Source: Nitrososphaeria archaeon
GTDB taxonomy: Archaea > Thermoproteota > Nitrososphaeria > Nitrososphaerales > JANXEG01
DNA length: 64,000 nt
Direction: 5' to 3'
Assembly: GCA_029775915.1 (NCBI GenBank)
Contig: JARVKA010000003.1
Span: forward strand, 1-64,000
Shown here: piece by piece, positions 42,463-51,673 of the stretch
How the letters are laid out: every line of letters begins with the position of its first letter
How positions within the stretch are numbered: position 1 is the stretch's first letter
Notes under the pieces: generated by a model
What the model saw: only the letters and a program-made list of their open reading frames with translations
Told to the model about the DNA's origin: nothing
Database searches by the model: none
Made by a program: the position numbers and the translations under genes

Positions 42463-43500
42463 ATGATGCCACCCTACCTTGTATCATACGCTATTACAAA
42501 GGAATGTAACCTTAAGTGCAAGCATTGCTATAGTGATGCTACAGATAAACCTGCACTTAACGAATTATCTACTTCGGAAGCGAAGAAGCTCTTAGATGAT
42601 ATTGCAAATTGGGGTATAAAGCTCCTCATTATGGATGGTGGTGAGCCTCTTTGTAGAGATGATTTTTATGAAATCGTTAATTATGCATCAAATAAAGGGA
42701 TTAGAGTTGTAGTTGGTAGTAATGGTACACTTATTAATAAACAAAGTGCTATTAAAATGAAGGAGGCTGGTGTACAATGTGTAGCTATATCTATAGATGG
42801 AGCTAAGCCTGAGACTCATGATTCATTTCGAGGAGAGAATGGAGCATTTTATAAAGCTATGGAAGGAGCTAAGATTTGTAAAGAGATAGGTTTACCTTTT
42901 CAATTCAATATGGTAATTAGAAAGCAAACCCTTAATGAAATTCCGGATATGTTAAAGTTGGCTATTGAAAGTGGTGCGAATGCTGCAGAGTTTTTCGATC
43001 TTGTAGAAGTTCAAAGGGTTAAAGAGAGATGTTATAAGGAGATTTTGAGTAAAAATGAGAGAAAAGAGATTATGGAGTGGTTGGCTGAAGCTCAAAAAGA
43101 TTGCCCCATACTAATTAGAGTACCTGCATGCCCCATGTATCCATTAATTCTTAAAGAGAAGAATATTCAACCAAAACATTTCTCAGCCAATTTATTAAAA
43201 ACCATACCATATTACAATCGTGGTTGTGCTGCTGGAATGCCCAATGGTTATATTACAATATTGCCGAATGGTGATGTTATACCATGTATGCTACTTCAAA
43301 TAAAAATCGGTAATGTAAGAGAAAAGAGTATTATTAAGATTTGGGAAGAATCACCAGTATTGGCAAAGCTTAGATCGAGAGATTTAGAGGGTGAGTGTGG
43401 TAAATGCTCTTATAAAGATATTTGCGCTGGATGTAGAGGAAGAGCTTATGAAGTAACGGGTAATATAATGGCTAGTGATCCAGGTTGTTGGTTTATTTAA
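42463..43500 (+). CDS. Radical SAM/SPASM protein (AhbD-like)
   Basis: A 345-residue radical SAM enzyme. The SAM-cluster motif is TKECNLKCKHCYSDA (CxxxCxxC) near residue 14; GGEP, GSNGTL and the SISIDGAKPETHD strand follow. The C-terminal SPASM region has CAAG, LPNGDVIPCMLL and CGKCSYKDICAGCRGRAYE...DPGCW, carrying auxiliary Fe-S clusters. Overall it resembles the AhbC/AhbD group that makes heme from siroheme, and also peptide-modifying enzymes. No other heme gene or small peptide precursor is close, so the substrate is undecided. The start is MM at 42463. A dihydroorotase-like gene follows on the same strand. Confidence 0.85.
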   Translation: MMPPYLVSYAITKECNLKCKHCYSDATDKPALNELSTSEAKKLLDDIANWGIKLLIMDGGEPLCRDDFYEIVNYASNKGIRVVVGSNGTLINKQSAIKMKEAGVQCVAISIDGAKPETHDSFRGENGAFYKAMEGAKICKEIGLPFQFNMVIRKQTLNEIPDMLKLAIESGANAAEFFDLVEVQRVKERCYKEILSKNERKEIMEWLAEAQKDCPILIRVPACPMYPLILKEKNIQPKHFSANLLKTIPYYNRGCAAGMPNGYITILPNGDVIPCMLLQIKIGNVREKSIIKIWEESPVLAKLRSRDLEGECGKCSYKDICAGCRGRAYEVTGNIMASDPGCWFI

Positions 43501-43526
43501 ATAAAGAGAGATTGTGTGATTGTAAA

Positions 43527-44861
43527 TTGGTTTACACATTGATAATAAAAAATTGTAAGATACCTTTATTCAATGATATTATTGAAGGTGATTTATTAAT
43601 CGATAATGGTAAAATCGCTGGATTTAGTAAAAGTGGTTTAGCAAGAGCTGACAATTATTACGATGCTAAAGGGCTTTTAGCTTTACCTGGCGGTATTGAT
43701 GCACATGTTCATTTCAGAGACCCGAGCTCAAATAAAGCTGAAGATTTTGAAAGTGGTAGTTTAGCAGCAGCTCATGGCGGTATTACTACGGTAGCTGACA
43801 TGCCAAATACAGAACCACCTGTAACAAATATTGAGGCTTTAAGATTAAAATTAGAGCGAATAAAAGGTAGATCTTATGTTGATTATATGCTTTATGGAGG
43901 GGTTGGTAAAACGACTTTAAAAAATATTGAAAGTTTAGCGAAAGAAGGTGTTGCAGGGATAAAAACATTTATGATTAGCAGATTTCCAGCATTATTATCA
44001 CCAGATAATGAAACGATTAAAGCTGCGATTTTAGAGGCTAAAAAAGCAAATATACCTTTATTAATTCATGCTGAAGATTTAACTGTAGCTAATAACTCAA
44101 TTAATGAAGAAGTAAAATCATATGCGATTAAAAGAGGTTGTTTATGTGAGAGTTTAGCGGTAGCTAGAGTAGCTGAGTTAAATAAACAACTTAAAGGTTA
44201 TGTGCATTTTGTTCATATAAGTTGTGCAAATAGTTTACAATTAATTCACTTTTATAAAAGTTTGAATACTCAAATCACAATTGAGACAGCACCCCATTAT
44301 TTATCATTAACTATGGATGACCTTGAGAAAAAAGGTCCTTATGCAAAAGTAGATCCTCCATTAAGAATGAAAAGGGATGTTGAGGAGTTGTTGAATGGAT
44401 TGCGTAATGGTGATATAGATTTTATTGCTAGTGATCATGCGCCTTATACAAAAGAAGAAAAGGATATAGGGTTTAAGGATATCGAACTCGCTCCATCTGG
44501 CATGCCGGGTGTAGAAACGACTTTACCATTTCTTTTAAACCTTTTTAATAAAGGTTTATTAAGCTTAAATAGATTAATTGAGGTATTCTCAACAAATCCA
44601 GCGAAATTTTTAGGCATTTATTCAAGAAAAGGAGTTTTGAGATTAGGCTCAGATGCAGATTTGGTTTTAATAAATCTTAAGCAAGAGTTTAAAGTTTCAA
44701 GTGAGAATTTACTTACAAAAACGAAGCAATCCATATTTGAAGGTATGAGTTTTATTGGTAAACCAATAGCAACATTCTTGAGAGGTGTTTTGATAATGGA
44801 GAATATGGAGATTCGCTCAAAGCCTATAGGCTCATTTATAAAGCGAAGTTCCAATATTTAA
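43527..44861 (+). CDS. Dihydroorotase/allantoinase-like cyclic amidohydrolase
   Basis: A metal-dependent amidohydrolase of about 444 residues. Metal ligands: GGIDAHVHFRDP, the carboxylated lysine in AGIKTFM, LLIHAED, HFVHISCANS and FIASDHAPYTKEEK. The HVHFRDP form favours dihydroorotase (pyrimidine synthesis) over allantoinase or hydantoinase. No other pyr gene is in the window. The open frame extends to 43485, overlapping the radical SAM gene, but the extra residues read as junk; TTG 43527 or TTG 43539 is the likely start. Confidence 0.82.
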   Translation: MVYTLIIKNCKIPLFNDIIEGDLLIDNGKIAGFSKSGLARADNYYDAKGLLALPGGIDAHVHFRDPSSNKAEDFESGSLAAAHGGITTVADMPNTEPPVTNIEALRLKLERIKGRSYVDYMLYGGVGKTTLKNIESLAKEGVAGIKTFMISRFPALLSPDNETIKAAILEAKKANIPLLIHAEDLTVANNSINEEVKSYAIKRGCLCESLAVARVAELNKQLKGYVHFVHISCANSLQLIHFYKSLNTQITIETAPHYLSLTMDDLEKKGPYAKVDPPLRMKRDVEELLNGLRNGDIDFIASDHAPYTKEEKDIGFKDIELAPSGMPGVETTLPFLLNLFNKGLLSLNRLIEVFSTNPAKFLGIYSRKGVLRLGSDADLVLINLKQEFKVSSENLLTKTKQSIFEGMSFIGKPIATFLRGVLIMENMEIRSKPIGSFIKRSSNI

Positions 44862-44943
44862 TAAATTTCTGAAATAATTTTAAAACAAAATCTTGTTTAT
44901 ATTTTTAATATTTTTAGTAATACTAAGTAAACTAAGTAAGAAA

Positions 44944-44953
44944 TCTTTATAAA
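44944..44953 (+). promoter_or_regulatory. TATA box for the ABC importer operon
   Basis: The sequence tttataaat lies about 32-40 bp before the ATG at 44984. It is the best promoter candidate for the seven-gene unit from the binding protein to the UroD-like methyltransferase. Confidence 0.45.
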
Positions 44954-44983
44954 TTTCTCTGACATAGGTAAGAAAGAGCATAT

Positions 44984-46306
44984 ATGGGAGAGAAAGTTGC
45001 AAGACGTGATTGGATAAAAGTTGCTGGTGCTGGTATAGTAGGTTTGGCGATAGGTGCTGGTGCTACATATGGCTTAATGCCTCCTCGTGTGGAGCGTATT
45101 GAAGTTAAACCAACTCCAAAGCCAATACCAAAAGAGCCATTAAGATTAGGTGTTGTGACATTCTTAAGTGGGATACCTGCACCTTCTGGTATCGCTGGTT
45201 TAAGAGCAGCAGAAATATGGGTTGATTGGACTAATGCTGCGGGAGGCATATTAGGTAGGAAAGTCGAATTATTGGTAGAGGATGAGAGTGAAGGTGTGGA
45301 AAAGAGTGTAGAAAGATTTAAAAAATTAACTGTAGAGAAAGGATGTGAAGCTATTTTTGGGACAGAATCGACATCAACTGGATTAGCATTTGGTAAGTTA
45401 GCGGAGGAGATGCAACAACTTTGGTTATCTTGGGATGGTACTACTCAACAAGGTCTTGAAGAAACGATACCAAATAAAAAATTTAGTTTTCCAAGTATTT
45501 ATAATGAGGCTGAGGCGGTAGCGGGTGCTGTATTGGTAGCTAAGTACTTTCCAAATGTCAAGACTGTAGCTGGGATTAATGATGATTATTCATATGGAAG
45601 AAATTGTTGGGAAGCTTTTATGAGTGTGTTAAAAACATTACGCCCAGAGGTAGTACCAGTAAAAGAGTTGTGGCCAAAGTTAGGAGAATCTGATTTTACC
45701 TCACATATAGCTGCACTTGATGCTGCTAAACCAGACTTAATAATGAGTAGCTTTTGGGCAGGGCATGCGACTATATTCCTTAAGCAAGCGGCGGCTGTAG
45801 GTTTATTCAAAAAGTATAAAGGAGCGATGGTAACTGCAGGTGGTGTGTTACCTACATTAAAGAAAGAGTTTGTACCTGAGGGTGTATTAATTGGTTGTAA
45901 CAGTTGGTATTTTGAACATCCTCTTGGATGGCCATTGCGTGATAAGTTTGTTAAAGAATATTTAAGGAGATACGGAGAATATCCAGTTTATGAGTGTGAT
46001 CATGCATTCTTTACATTCCAAGCTTATAAAGCAGCGGTAGAAAAAGCTTACGCATTGAAAGGAGAATGGCCTACTAAGGAAGAAATCGCTAACCAACTTC
46101 GAGGGATAAAAGTACCATCACTCTCTGGTTATAGAGGATATAGAGAGGATAATTATCAAATTTGTAATTTCTTCCTAGGACTTAGTAAGCATGATCCACG
46201 CTACGACTTCGTTACATTAGATCCATTAGATATGGTGCCATTCGAACTTATGTGCCACCCACCAGAAATGAAGTTCCATGACTGGGTTAAAACATGGAAG
46301 TCATGA
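44984..46306 (+). CDS. Tat-exported substrate-binding protein of a LivK/urea-type ABC importer
   Basis: A 440-residue binding protein. The N terminus has a twin-arginine signal (ARRDWIKVAGAGIVGLAIGAG), so it is exported folded and likely remains membrane-anchored. The mature part is a type I periplasmic-binding protein (LRLGVVTFLSGIPAPSGIAGLRAAEIWVDW, TNAAGGILGRKVELLVEDE, GTESTSTGLAF) as in branched-chain amino acid, amide and aromatic-compound receptors. The ligand is unknown. Permeases and ATPases follow in order; the operon ends in a corrinoid protein and a methyltransferase, which suggests a methylated ligand. Confidence 0.88.
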   Translation: MGEKVARRDWIKVAGAGIVGLAIGAGATYGLMPPRVERIEVKPTPKPIPKEPLRLGVVTFLSGIPAPSGIAGLRAAEIWVDWTNAAGGILGRKVELLVEDESEGVEKSVERFKKLTVEKGCEAIFGTESTSTGLAFGKLAEEMQQLWLSWDGTTQQGLEETIPNKKFSFPSIYNEAEAVAGAVLVAKYFPNVKTVAGINDDYSYGRNCWEAFMSVLKTLRPEVVPVKELWPKLGESDFTSHIAALDAAKPDLIMSSFWAGHATIFLKQAAAVGLFKKYKGAMVTAGGVLPTLKKEFVPEGVLIGCNSWYFEHPLGWPLRDKFVKEYLRRYGEYPVYECDHAFFTFQAYKAAVEKAYALKGEWPTKEEIANQLRGIKVPSLSGYRGYREDNYQICNFFLGLSKHDPRYDFVTLDPLDMVPFELMCHPPEMKFHDWVKTWKS

Positions 46307-46365
46307 ATTCGTGTAAGTTACATATATCCCCCTCCATTTTATTTTTTGTCGTGAGGTTATGCTAA

Positions 46366-47259
46366 TTGTTTACACTAGATGCCATAATAGGGATTTTATT
46401 TAATGGAATATTTTATGGGTCAATACTCTTCTTGATTGCCGCTGGTCTTCAGCTAATATTTGGAGTGCAAAGAATATTGAATTTAGCATGTGGTAGTTTT
46501 TATGCACTTGGAGTATATACTGGAGTTACATTTATTGAATTCTTTATGGGAATTGGATTACCCCATATATACTTCATAATAGCTTTAATTATTGCTGGCT
46601 TAATATTAGGGTTTATAGGACCAATTATTGAGAGAGGAATATTGAAACCCATATATGCAAGAGAGATGGAGTTTCAATTACTTGCAACATTTGCACTCGT
46701 ATTAATATTTGAAGATGTTATAAGATTTGTATGGGGAATATATCCAAAAATATCAAAGGTTAGTCCAGTTATTTATGGAGAATTGAGAATAGGGGCTACG
46801 ATACTCCCTATTTATTACATATTCGTAATAGTAATAAGCCTTACGATAGCGCTATTTATGGGATTTATGATTAAAAAGACAAAACTTGGGAAAACATTAA
46901 GAGCTATTTCAGACAATAGAGAGATGAGTGCAGCATTAGGTGTAAATGTGAATAAATTTTACCTATTAAGTTTTACAATAGGCACTATAATGGGAACGAT
47001 TGGAGGTAGTTTAATGGCTCCAGTGACTGCTGCATGGTTAGGATTAGGTGTAGAGATAATAGTTTATGCGTTTGCAGTTGTAGTTATAGGAGGATTAGGG
47101 AGTATGATAGGTGCATTTATAGGAGCGATGATAGTTGGTGTATTTAAAGGATTGGCTATAGCGATATATCCAGAGTTGGAGGTGCTCATAATATACGCAG
47201 TGGTAATCGCTATATTAATTATGAAACCATCGGGTCTCTTTGGGAGGATTGAAGAATGA
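46366..47259 (+). CDS. Branched-chain-type ABC permease (LivH-like)
   Basis: A 297-residue membrane protein with about eight helices; FNGIFYGSILFLIAAGLQLIFGVQRILNLACGSFYALGVY is the typical LivH start, and SAALGVNVNKFYLLSFTIGTIMGTIGGSL the coupling region. It forms half of the channel with the next protein. Start is TTG 46366 behind GTGAGG. It overlaps the next gene by 4 nt. Confidence 0.92.
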   Translation: MFTLDAIIGILFNGIFYGSILFLIAAGLQLIFGVQRILNLACGSFYALGVYTGVTFIEFFMGIGLPHIYFIIALIIAGLILGFIGPIIERGILKPIYAREMEFQLLATFALVLIFEDVIRFVWGIYPKISKVSPVIYGELRIGATILPIYYIFVIVISLTIALFMGFMIKKTKLGKTLRAISDNREMSAALGVNVNKFYLLSFTIGTIMGTIGGSLMAPVTAAWLGLGVEIIVYAFAVVVIGGLGSMIGAFIGAMIVGVFKGLAIAIYPELEVLIIYAVVIAILIMKPSGLFGRIEE

Positions 47260-48284
47260 AAATCGATATTATTAAGGAAGTAAGTACGATTATACCATTT
47301 AAAAATACACGTTTCACATCAATTTTAATAATCTTATTTATTATTGCTCTTATCGCACCTTATGTAGCGCCTCCTTTCCTCACATACATTTTATTAACGT
47401 TCTTTTGCTACGTACCTATCGTAATTGGTTTTAACCTCTTACTTGGATATACTGGGCTCTTATCCTTCGGTCATGGACTTTTTGTAGCAATTGGCATGTA
47501 TACTTCTGTATATTTAATGAGAAATTATGGTGTTACTTCTATTGAGATAATGCTTATACTCGCTGCTACACTATCTGCATTGGCTGGATTTGGTGTAGGC
47601 TTATTGTGTATTCGATATGTAAGGATATTCTTTGCTATGTTAACACTCGCTTTTAGTATGGTATTCTACTCATTCTTGCTGAAGTTTTATTGGCTAACTG
47701 GTGGAGATGAAGGCTTAGGCATATATACAAGACCAGCATTACTCGGTATGAAATTCGATACATTGTACATCATGGATTTCCTTACAAAGGTTTATTACTA
47801 TTATGTTCTAGCCATTATGGTTATTCTTCTAATCTTTATGTATAGAATTACTACATCACATTTTGGTATTTGTTTAAGAGCTGTAAAAGAAAATCCGAGA
47901 AAGGCTGACGAGTCGGGATTAAATGTTAAGAAATATAGGTTATATGCCTTTGTAATTTCAGCCATATACACTGGAATAGGTGGAGCTTTATTGGTTCAAG
48001 TCACACGCCATGTAGTACCAGCAATAACGTATTGGACGTATTCTGGCGAAATAGTATTTATGACACTATTAGGTGGTTTCAATTATTTTACAGGGCCAAT
48101 TATTGGAGCATTCGTTTACATAGTCTTAAGAGATTTAATTATGTCACTTACGATATATTGGAGAGTAATATTAGGTGTAGCATTACTTCTAATCGTTATA
48201 TTTGTCCCTGGAGGATTGATGGGAGGGGCTAAATCTTTATCCAAACTTATTATTAAAAAGCGTGAGAGTTATGAGTTTAGCTGA
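47256..48284 (+). CDS. Branched-chain-type ABC permease (LivM-like)
   Basis: A 342-residue membrane protein; GFNLLLGYTGLLSFGHGLFVAIGMYTSVYLM is the LivM signature and VKENPRKADESGLNVKKYRLYAFVISA the ATPase-coupling loop. It pairs with the LivH-like permease. The end overlaps the following ATPase gene by 23 nt. Confidence 0.92.
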   Translation: MKIDIIKEVSTIIPFKNTRFTSILIILFIIALIAPYVAPPFLTYILLTFFCYVPIVIGFNLLLGYTGLLSFGHGLFVAIGMYTSVYLMRNYGVTSIEIMLILAATLSALAGFGVGLLCIRYVRIFFAMLTLAFSMVFYSFLLKFYWLTGGDEGLGIYTRPALLGMKFDTLYIMDFLTKVYYYYVLAIMVILLIFMYRITTSHFGICLRAVKENPRKADESGLNVKKYRLYAFVISAIYTGIGGALLVQVTRHVVPAITYWTYSGEIVFMTLLGGFNYFTGPIIGAFVYIVLRDLIMSLTIYWRVILGVALLLIVIFVPGGLMGGAKSLSKLIIKKRESYEFS

Positions 48285-49023
48285 ATTACAGAATGTTAAA
48301 AAATATTTTGGGGATGTACATGCTGTAGATGATGTTTCATTAAAAATAAATGAAAATGAACAAATCTCTTTAATTGGTCCTAATGGTGCTGGAAAGACTA
48401 CATTAATTAATATATTTGCTGGAACGATTAAGCTGAATAGTGGAAAGATTATATTTATGGGCAAAGATATAACTCACTTACCCCCATATAAAAGGTGTGA
48501 ATTAGGATTAGCGAGAAGCTTTCAATTACCAGCCATTTATCCAAATCTTACTGTTTATGATTCCGTTCGTGCATCAATTATTTCTAAGCTTAAAAAAGGT
48601 AAGCGATTTTATTCATCAGTAGACTTGGACGATGAAGTAAATAAAATGACTAAAGAGGTTCTTGAGTTATTTGAATTGTACAATAAAAGAGATATGTTAG
48701 CAATAAAGTTGCCACATGGTGATAAAAAGTTATTAGATGTTGCTTGTGCTTTTGCTTTATGGCCTAAATTAATATTGTTAGATGAGCCAACAAGTGGTGT
48801 TAGTACCATAGAAAAGCGAAAGGTTATGGAGAAAATATTATCTGTATCAAAGGAGATGGGTATTAAGTCATTCATAATTGTAGAGCATGATATGGATATT
48901 GTCTTTTCTTATTCCAATAGAATAATTGTAATGTATGAAGGTAAGGTGCTAGCGGATGGTAAACCTGAAAAAATTAAGGAGAATGCGGAAGTAGTACGCA
49001 TATTACTTGGGAAGGTGAAATAG
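48262..49023 (+). CDS. Branched-chain-type ABC ATPase (LivG-like)
   Basis: A 253-residue ATPase: Walker A GPNGAGKTTLI, LARSFQLPAIYPNLTVYDSV (Q-loop in the LivG context), Walker B LILLDEPTSGVS and the H-loop VEHDMDIVF. The usual LSGGQ signature is altered to LPHGDKKLLDVA, which is shared by some relatives. The open frame starts at TTG/GTG-type codons at 48262; ATG 48271 (MSLAELQNVKKYF) is another good start. Confidence 0.9.
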   Translation: MRVMSLAELQNVKKYFGDVHAVDDVSLKINENEQISLIGPNGAGKTTLINIFAGTIKLNSGKIIFMGKDITHLPPYKRCELGLARSFQLPAIYPNLTVYDSVRASIISKLKKGKRFYSSVDLDDEVNKMTKEVLELFELYNKRDMLAIKLPHGDKKLLDVACAFALWPKLILLDEPTSGVSTIEKRKVMEKILSVSKEMGIKSFIIVEHDMDIVFSYSNRIIVMYEGKVLADGKPEKIKENAEVVRILLGKVK

Positions 49024-49024
49024 T

Positions 49025-49723
49025 TTGCTTGAGGTAAAGGATTTAAATGTATTCATAAGTGAAAGCCATATACTTAGAGATATTAACCTTAATGTTAAAG
49101 AAGGAGAGTTCGTGACTATTGTTGGAAGAAATGGTGCTGGTAAGTCTACACTTTTAAAAACTATTATGGGTATAATTAAGCCTAAATCTGGTAAAATCTA
49201 TTTCTTAGGCAAGGATATAACTGGCTATCCACCTCACAAAATTGCAAATATGGGCGTAGGTTACTCACCAGATGACCTTAAAATATTTCCCAGCCTCACC
49301 GTGGAAGAGAATATAGAATTATCAATTTTAACTACTAAAGGGAATAAACAAGAAATATTTGAGCTTGTTTACAGTATATTCCCAAAATTGAAAAGGTATC
49401 GTAAAAAATCAGGGATACACATAAGTGGAGGAGAAAGGAGGATGCTCGCTATAGCTAGAGCTTTAGCATTAAACCCAAAGTTGCTTTTATTAGACGAACC
49501 TTTTGAAGGATTAGCACCAATTGTAATTCCTGAATTAGTCAAAAGTATACATGAGTTAGTAAATAGAGGTTTAACATTAATACTTACCGAACCTAATATT
49601 TTTCGCATACCAGAATTTGCAAGTAGGGTTTACGTAATTGAGAGGGGAGAAGTAATATATAGTGGAGAGGTTAGCGAAATGCATAAAAATGAAAAAGTTA
49701 AAGGATTAATAGGTGTGATTTAA
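49025..49723 (+). CDS. Branched-chain-type ABC ATPase (LivF-like)
   Basis: A 232-residue ATPase: Walker A GRNGAGKSTLL, GVGYSPDDLKIFPSLTVEENIEL, signature HISGGERRMLAIARAL and Walker B LLLLDEPFEGLAP, all typical of LivF. It is the second ATPase of the importer. The start is TTG 49025, 1 nt after the preceding gene; the corrinoid gene starts 2 nt after its stop. Confidence 0.92.
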   Translation: MLEVKDLNVFISESHILRDINLNVKEGEFVTIVGRNGAGKSTLLKTIMGIIKPKSGKIYFLGKDITGYPPHKIANMGVGYSPDDLKIFPSLTVEENIELSILTTKGNKQEIFELVYSIFPKLKRYRKKSGIHISGGERRMLAIARALALNPKLLLLDEPFEGLAPIVIPELVKSIHELVNRGLTLILTEPNIFRIPEFASRVYVIERGEVIYSGEVSEMHKNEKVKGLIGVI

Positions 49724-49725
49724 AT

Positions 49726-50376
49726 ATGAGTGAAGATTTATTAAATGAAATCTCAACATCAGTGGCTGAGTGTAGAGAAGTATCTTATACACTTCAACTT
49801 GTGCAAAAAGCGATAGAGAGCAATATAGACCCATTAAAGATTATGGATGCTGTAAGAAAAGGATTGGATGTAGTGGGCGAAAAGTATGAAAAAATGGAAT
49901 ACTTTTTAATGGATTTGGTACTGGCTGGTACAACTGCTAGTGAAGTATTGAGGTTAATAAAGCCATTATTAATGAAAGCAACAAGTAAGCCGAAAGGTAA
50001 GGTAGTTATAGGTACTGTAGCTGGTGATATGCACGATATTGGAAAGAATCTTGTTATTGCTATGTTATCATCAGCTGGTTATGAAGTAATAGATTTGGGA
50101 ATAGATGTACCAGCAAGGAAATTTGTTGAAGCAGTTATAAATGAGAGACCAGATATAGTTGCGATGTCTGCATTACTTACTATAACTCTTGATGAGCAAA
50201 GAAAAACGATAGAAGCATTAAAAAATGCTGGATTAAGGGATAAGGTAAAAATAATGGTTGGTGGCAGACCAGTTACTCCTGAATTTGCGAGAGAGATAGG
50301 TGCGGATGGTTATGGTAAAGATGCAGTAGAAGCTGTTAAAATAGCGGATATGCTATTAGGATACAAAGTGAGTTAA
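49726..50376 (+). CDS. Methyltransferase corrinoid protein (MtbC/MttC-like)
   Basis: A 216-residue cobalamin carrier. Residues 12-90 form the helical cap domain; then a B12-binding Rossmann domain with DMHDIGKN (101-108), where His-103 is the expected lower cobalt ligand, followed by GYEVIDLGIDVPARKFVEA and MSALLTITLDEQRKTIEAL. Such proteins shuttle methyl groups between two methyltransferases. The gene is 2 nt downstream of the ABC ATPase gene and 2 nt upstream of the UroD-like gene, so it belongs to this operon. Confidence 0.94.
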   Translation: MSEDLLNEISTSVAECREVSYTLQLVQKAIESNIDPLKIMDAVRKGLDVVGEKYEKMEYFLMDLVLAGTTASEVLRLIKPLLMKATSKPKGKVVIGTVAGDMHDIGKNLVIAMLSSAGYEVIDLGIDVPARKFVEAVINERPDIVAMSALLTITLDEQRKTIEALKNAGLRDKVKIMVGGRPVTPEFAREIGADGYGKDAVEAVKIADMLLGYKVS

Positions 50377-50378
50377 TA

Positions 50379-51488
50379 ATGAATGGTAGAGAGAGGATTT
50401 TAAAAACTTTAGATCATGAAGAGCCAGATATGGTACCGATTACTGAGATATTAATAGAAACAGTGCATAAAGAAGCTTTACTTGGTAAGAAGATAATACA
50501 AGAACCGAATGAAGTAGTAAAAATGGGTTATGAGAATAATGTAAGGCATTATTTAGAGCTTAATGTTGAATTTTATAGCAAAGTTGGTTTTGATGCTATA
50601 CCTTATGTACCTACTGGTGGTATGTTTAAGGGTGAGAAGTATAGGTTAATGCCCGATGGTACAGTAGCTGATCAATGGGGCGCAATATGGGGTTATAATA
50701 TTTACGCAAATGAGTTAGTATATTTACGTGGAGGGGCTAACGGAACAACTATAGAAGAGTTTGAAGAGAATTTTCCAGAAGTTCCAAAAACTTTAGTAGG
50801 TTTAGAATACTTAGTAAAGTTAGCACATAAAAAAGGTATGGCAGTATATCTTGAAGTAGATACGCCCTTTGTGACCGCTTGGTACAGTATTGGTATAAAT
50901 GCATTCTTTAAAGAGTTAAGAGAGAGGCCAAAAACAGTAAAAAGATTAGTATCGAGAATTACGAGTTTTGTTTGTGAGGAGATTAAAATAGCAGCAGATC
51001 TTGGTGTTGATTTTATATTAAGTTCTGGTGATTTTGCTGAGAAGAATGGACCGTTTATGAAATTATATTATTACGATGATATAATTTGGCCAAATTTAAA
51101 GAGAGAGGTAGAGACTGCACATAGTAAAGGTTTGAAGTATATTAAGCATAGCGATGGAAATATAAATAAATTGTTACCGAAATTAAGTGAAATTGTTGAT
51201 GGTATACACTCTATAGAGCCACCAGCAGGAATGAATATTTGTGAGGTAAAGGAGAAGTATGGTGATAAACTTGTATTAATAGGCAATATTGATACTAGCC
51301 ATACTTTACCGAGAGGGACGAAAGAGGAAGTGATAGAGGAGGTTAAACGAGTGATTAAATGTGCAGCACCTGGTGGTGGTTATATATTATCATCAAGTAA
51401 TACATGGGTAGCTGATGCTAAGTTGGAAAATTGCTTAGCGATGGTGGAAGCTGCAAGAAAGTATGGTAAGTATCCAATAAGATTATAA
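50379..51488 (+). CDS. UroD-family corrinoid methyltransferase
   Basis: A 369-residue TIM-barrel protein of the uroporphyrinogen decarboxylase family (MtaA/MtbA/MtvB relatives). It begins MNGRERILKTLDHEEPDMVP, as do corrinoid-linked members, and contains GLKYIKHSDGNINKLLPKL (HSDGN at 257-261) and LVLIGNIDTSHTLPRGTKEEV. In methylcobamide:CoM methyltransferases the corresponding region is HxCG with a zinc cysteine; here HSDGN replaces it. This suggests a substrate-side demethylase (as in O-demethylase methyltransferase I) or transfer to a pterin. It closes the importer operon. Confidence 0.85.
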   Translation: MNGRERILKTLDHEEPDMVPITEILIETVHKEALLGKKIIQEPNEVVKMGYENNVRHYLELNVEFYSKVGFDAIPYVPTGGMFKGEKYRLMPDGTVADQWGAIWGYNIYANELVYLRGGANGTTIEEFEENFPEVPKTLVGLEYLVKLAHKKGMAVYLEVDTPFVTAWYSIGINAFFKELRERPKTVKRLVSRITSFVCEEIKIAADLGVDFILSSGDFAEKNGPFMKLYYYDDIIWPNLKREVETAHSKGLKYIKHSDGNINKLLPKLSEIVDGIHSIEPPAGMNICEVKEKYGDKLVLIGNIDTSHTLPRGTKEEVIEEVKRVIKCAAPGGGYILSSSNTWVADAKLENCLAMVEAARKYGKYPIRL

Positions 51489-51501
51489 GCCCTTTAAAAT
51501 C

Positions 51502-51667
51502 ATTATTTCGAGCTTTGTGGCTTATTTTTTAACTTTTAAATCCTTATATATCTCCTTAAAATAATTTCCTTAAAATAATTATAAGAATTAACCATAAAAT
51601 GTTAGAAAAATTAAATTTTAATCACAAAATACGAAATTCGAAATTAAGCCACAAAGCTATTATTTGA
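51502..51667. mobile_element. MITE-like element: 14-bp terminal inverted repeats with imperfect target duplication
   Basis: AGCTTTGTGGCTTA at 51511-51524 is the exact reverse complement of TAAGCCACAAAGCT at 51645-51658, giving a 148-bp unit. Immediately outside are ATTATTTCG (51502-51510) and ATTATTTGA (51659-51667), a 7-of-9 direct repeat like an aged target-site duplication. Inside is a tandem CCTTAAAATAATT (51554-51566 and 51568-51580). It lies between convergent genes, so it could instead be a two-way terminator; the flanking direct repeat favours a non-autonomous transposon. Confidence 0.5.
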
Positions 51668-51673
51668 GCTTAA

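Noticed and set aside
51489-51673. Plain bidirectional terminator between convergent genes
   Set aside because: It remains possible, but the 120-nt loop, exact 14-bp ends and flanking ATTATTT direct repeat fit a mobile element better.
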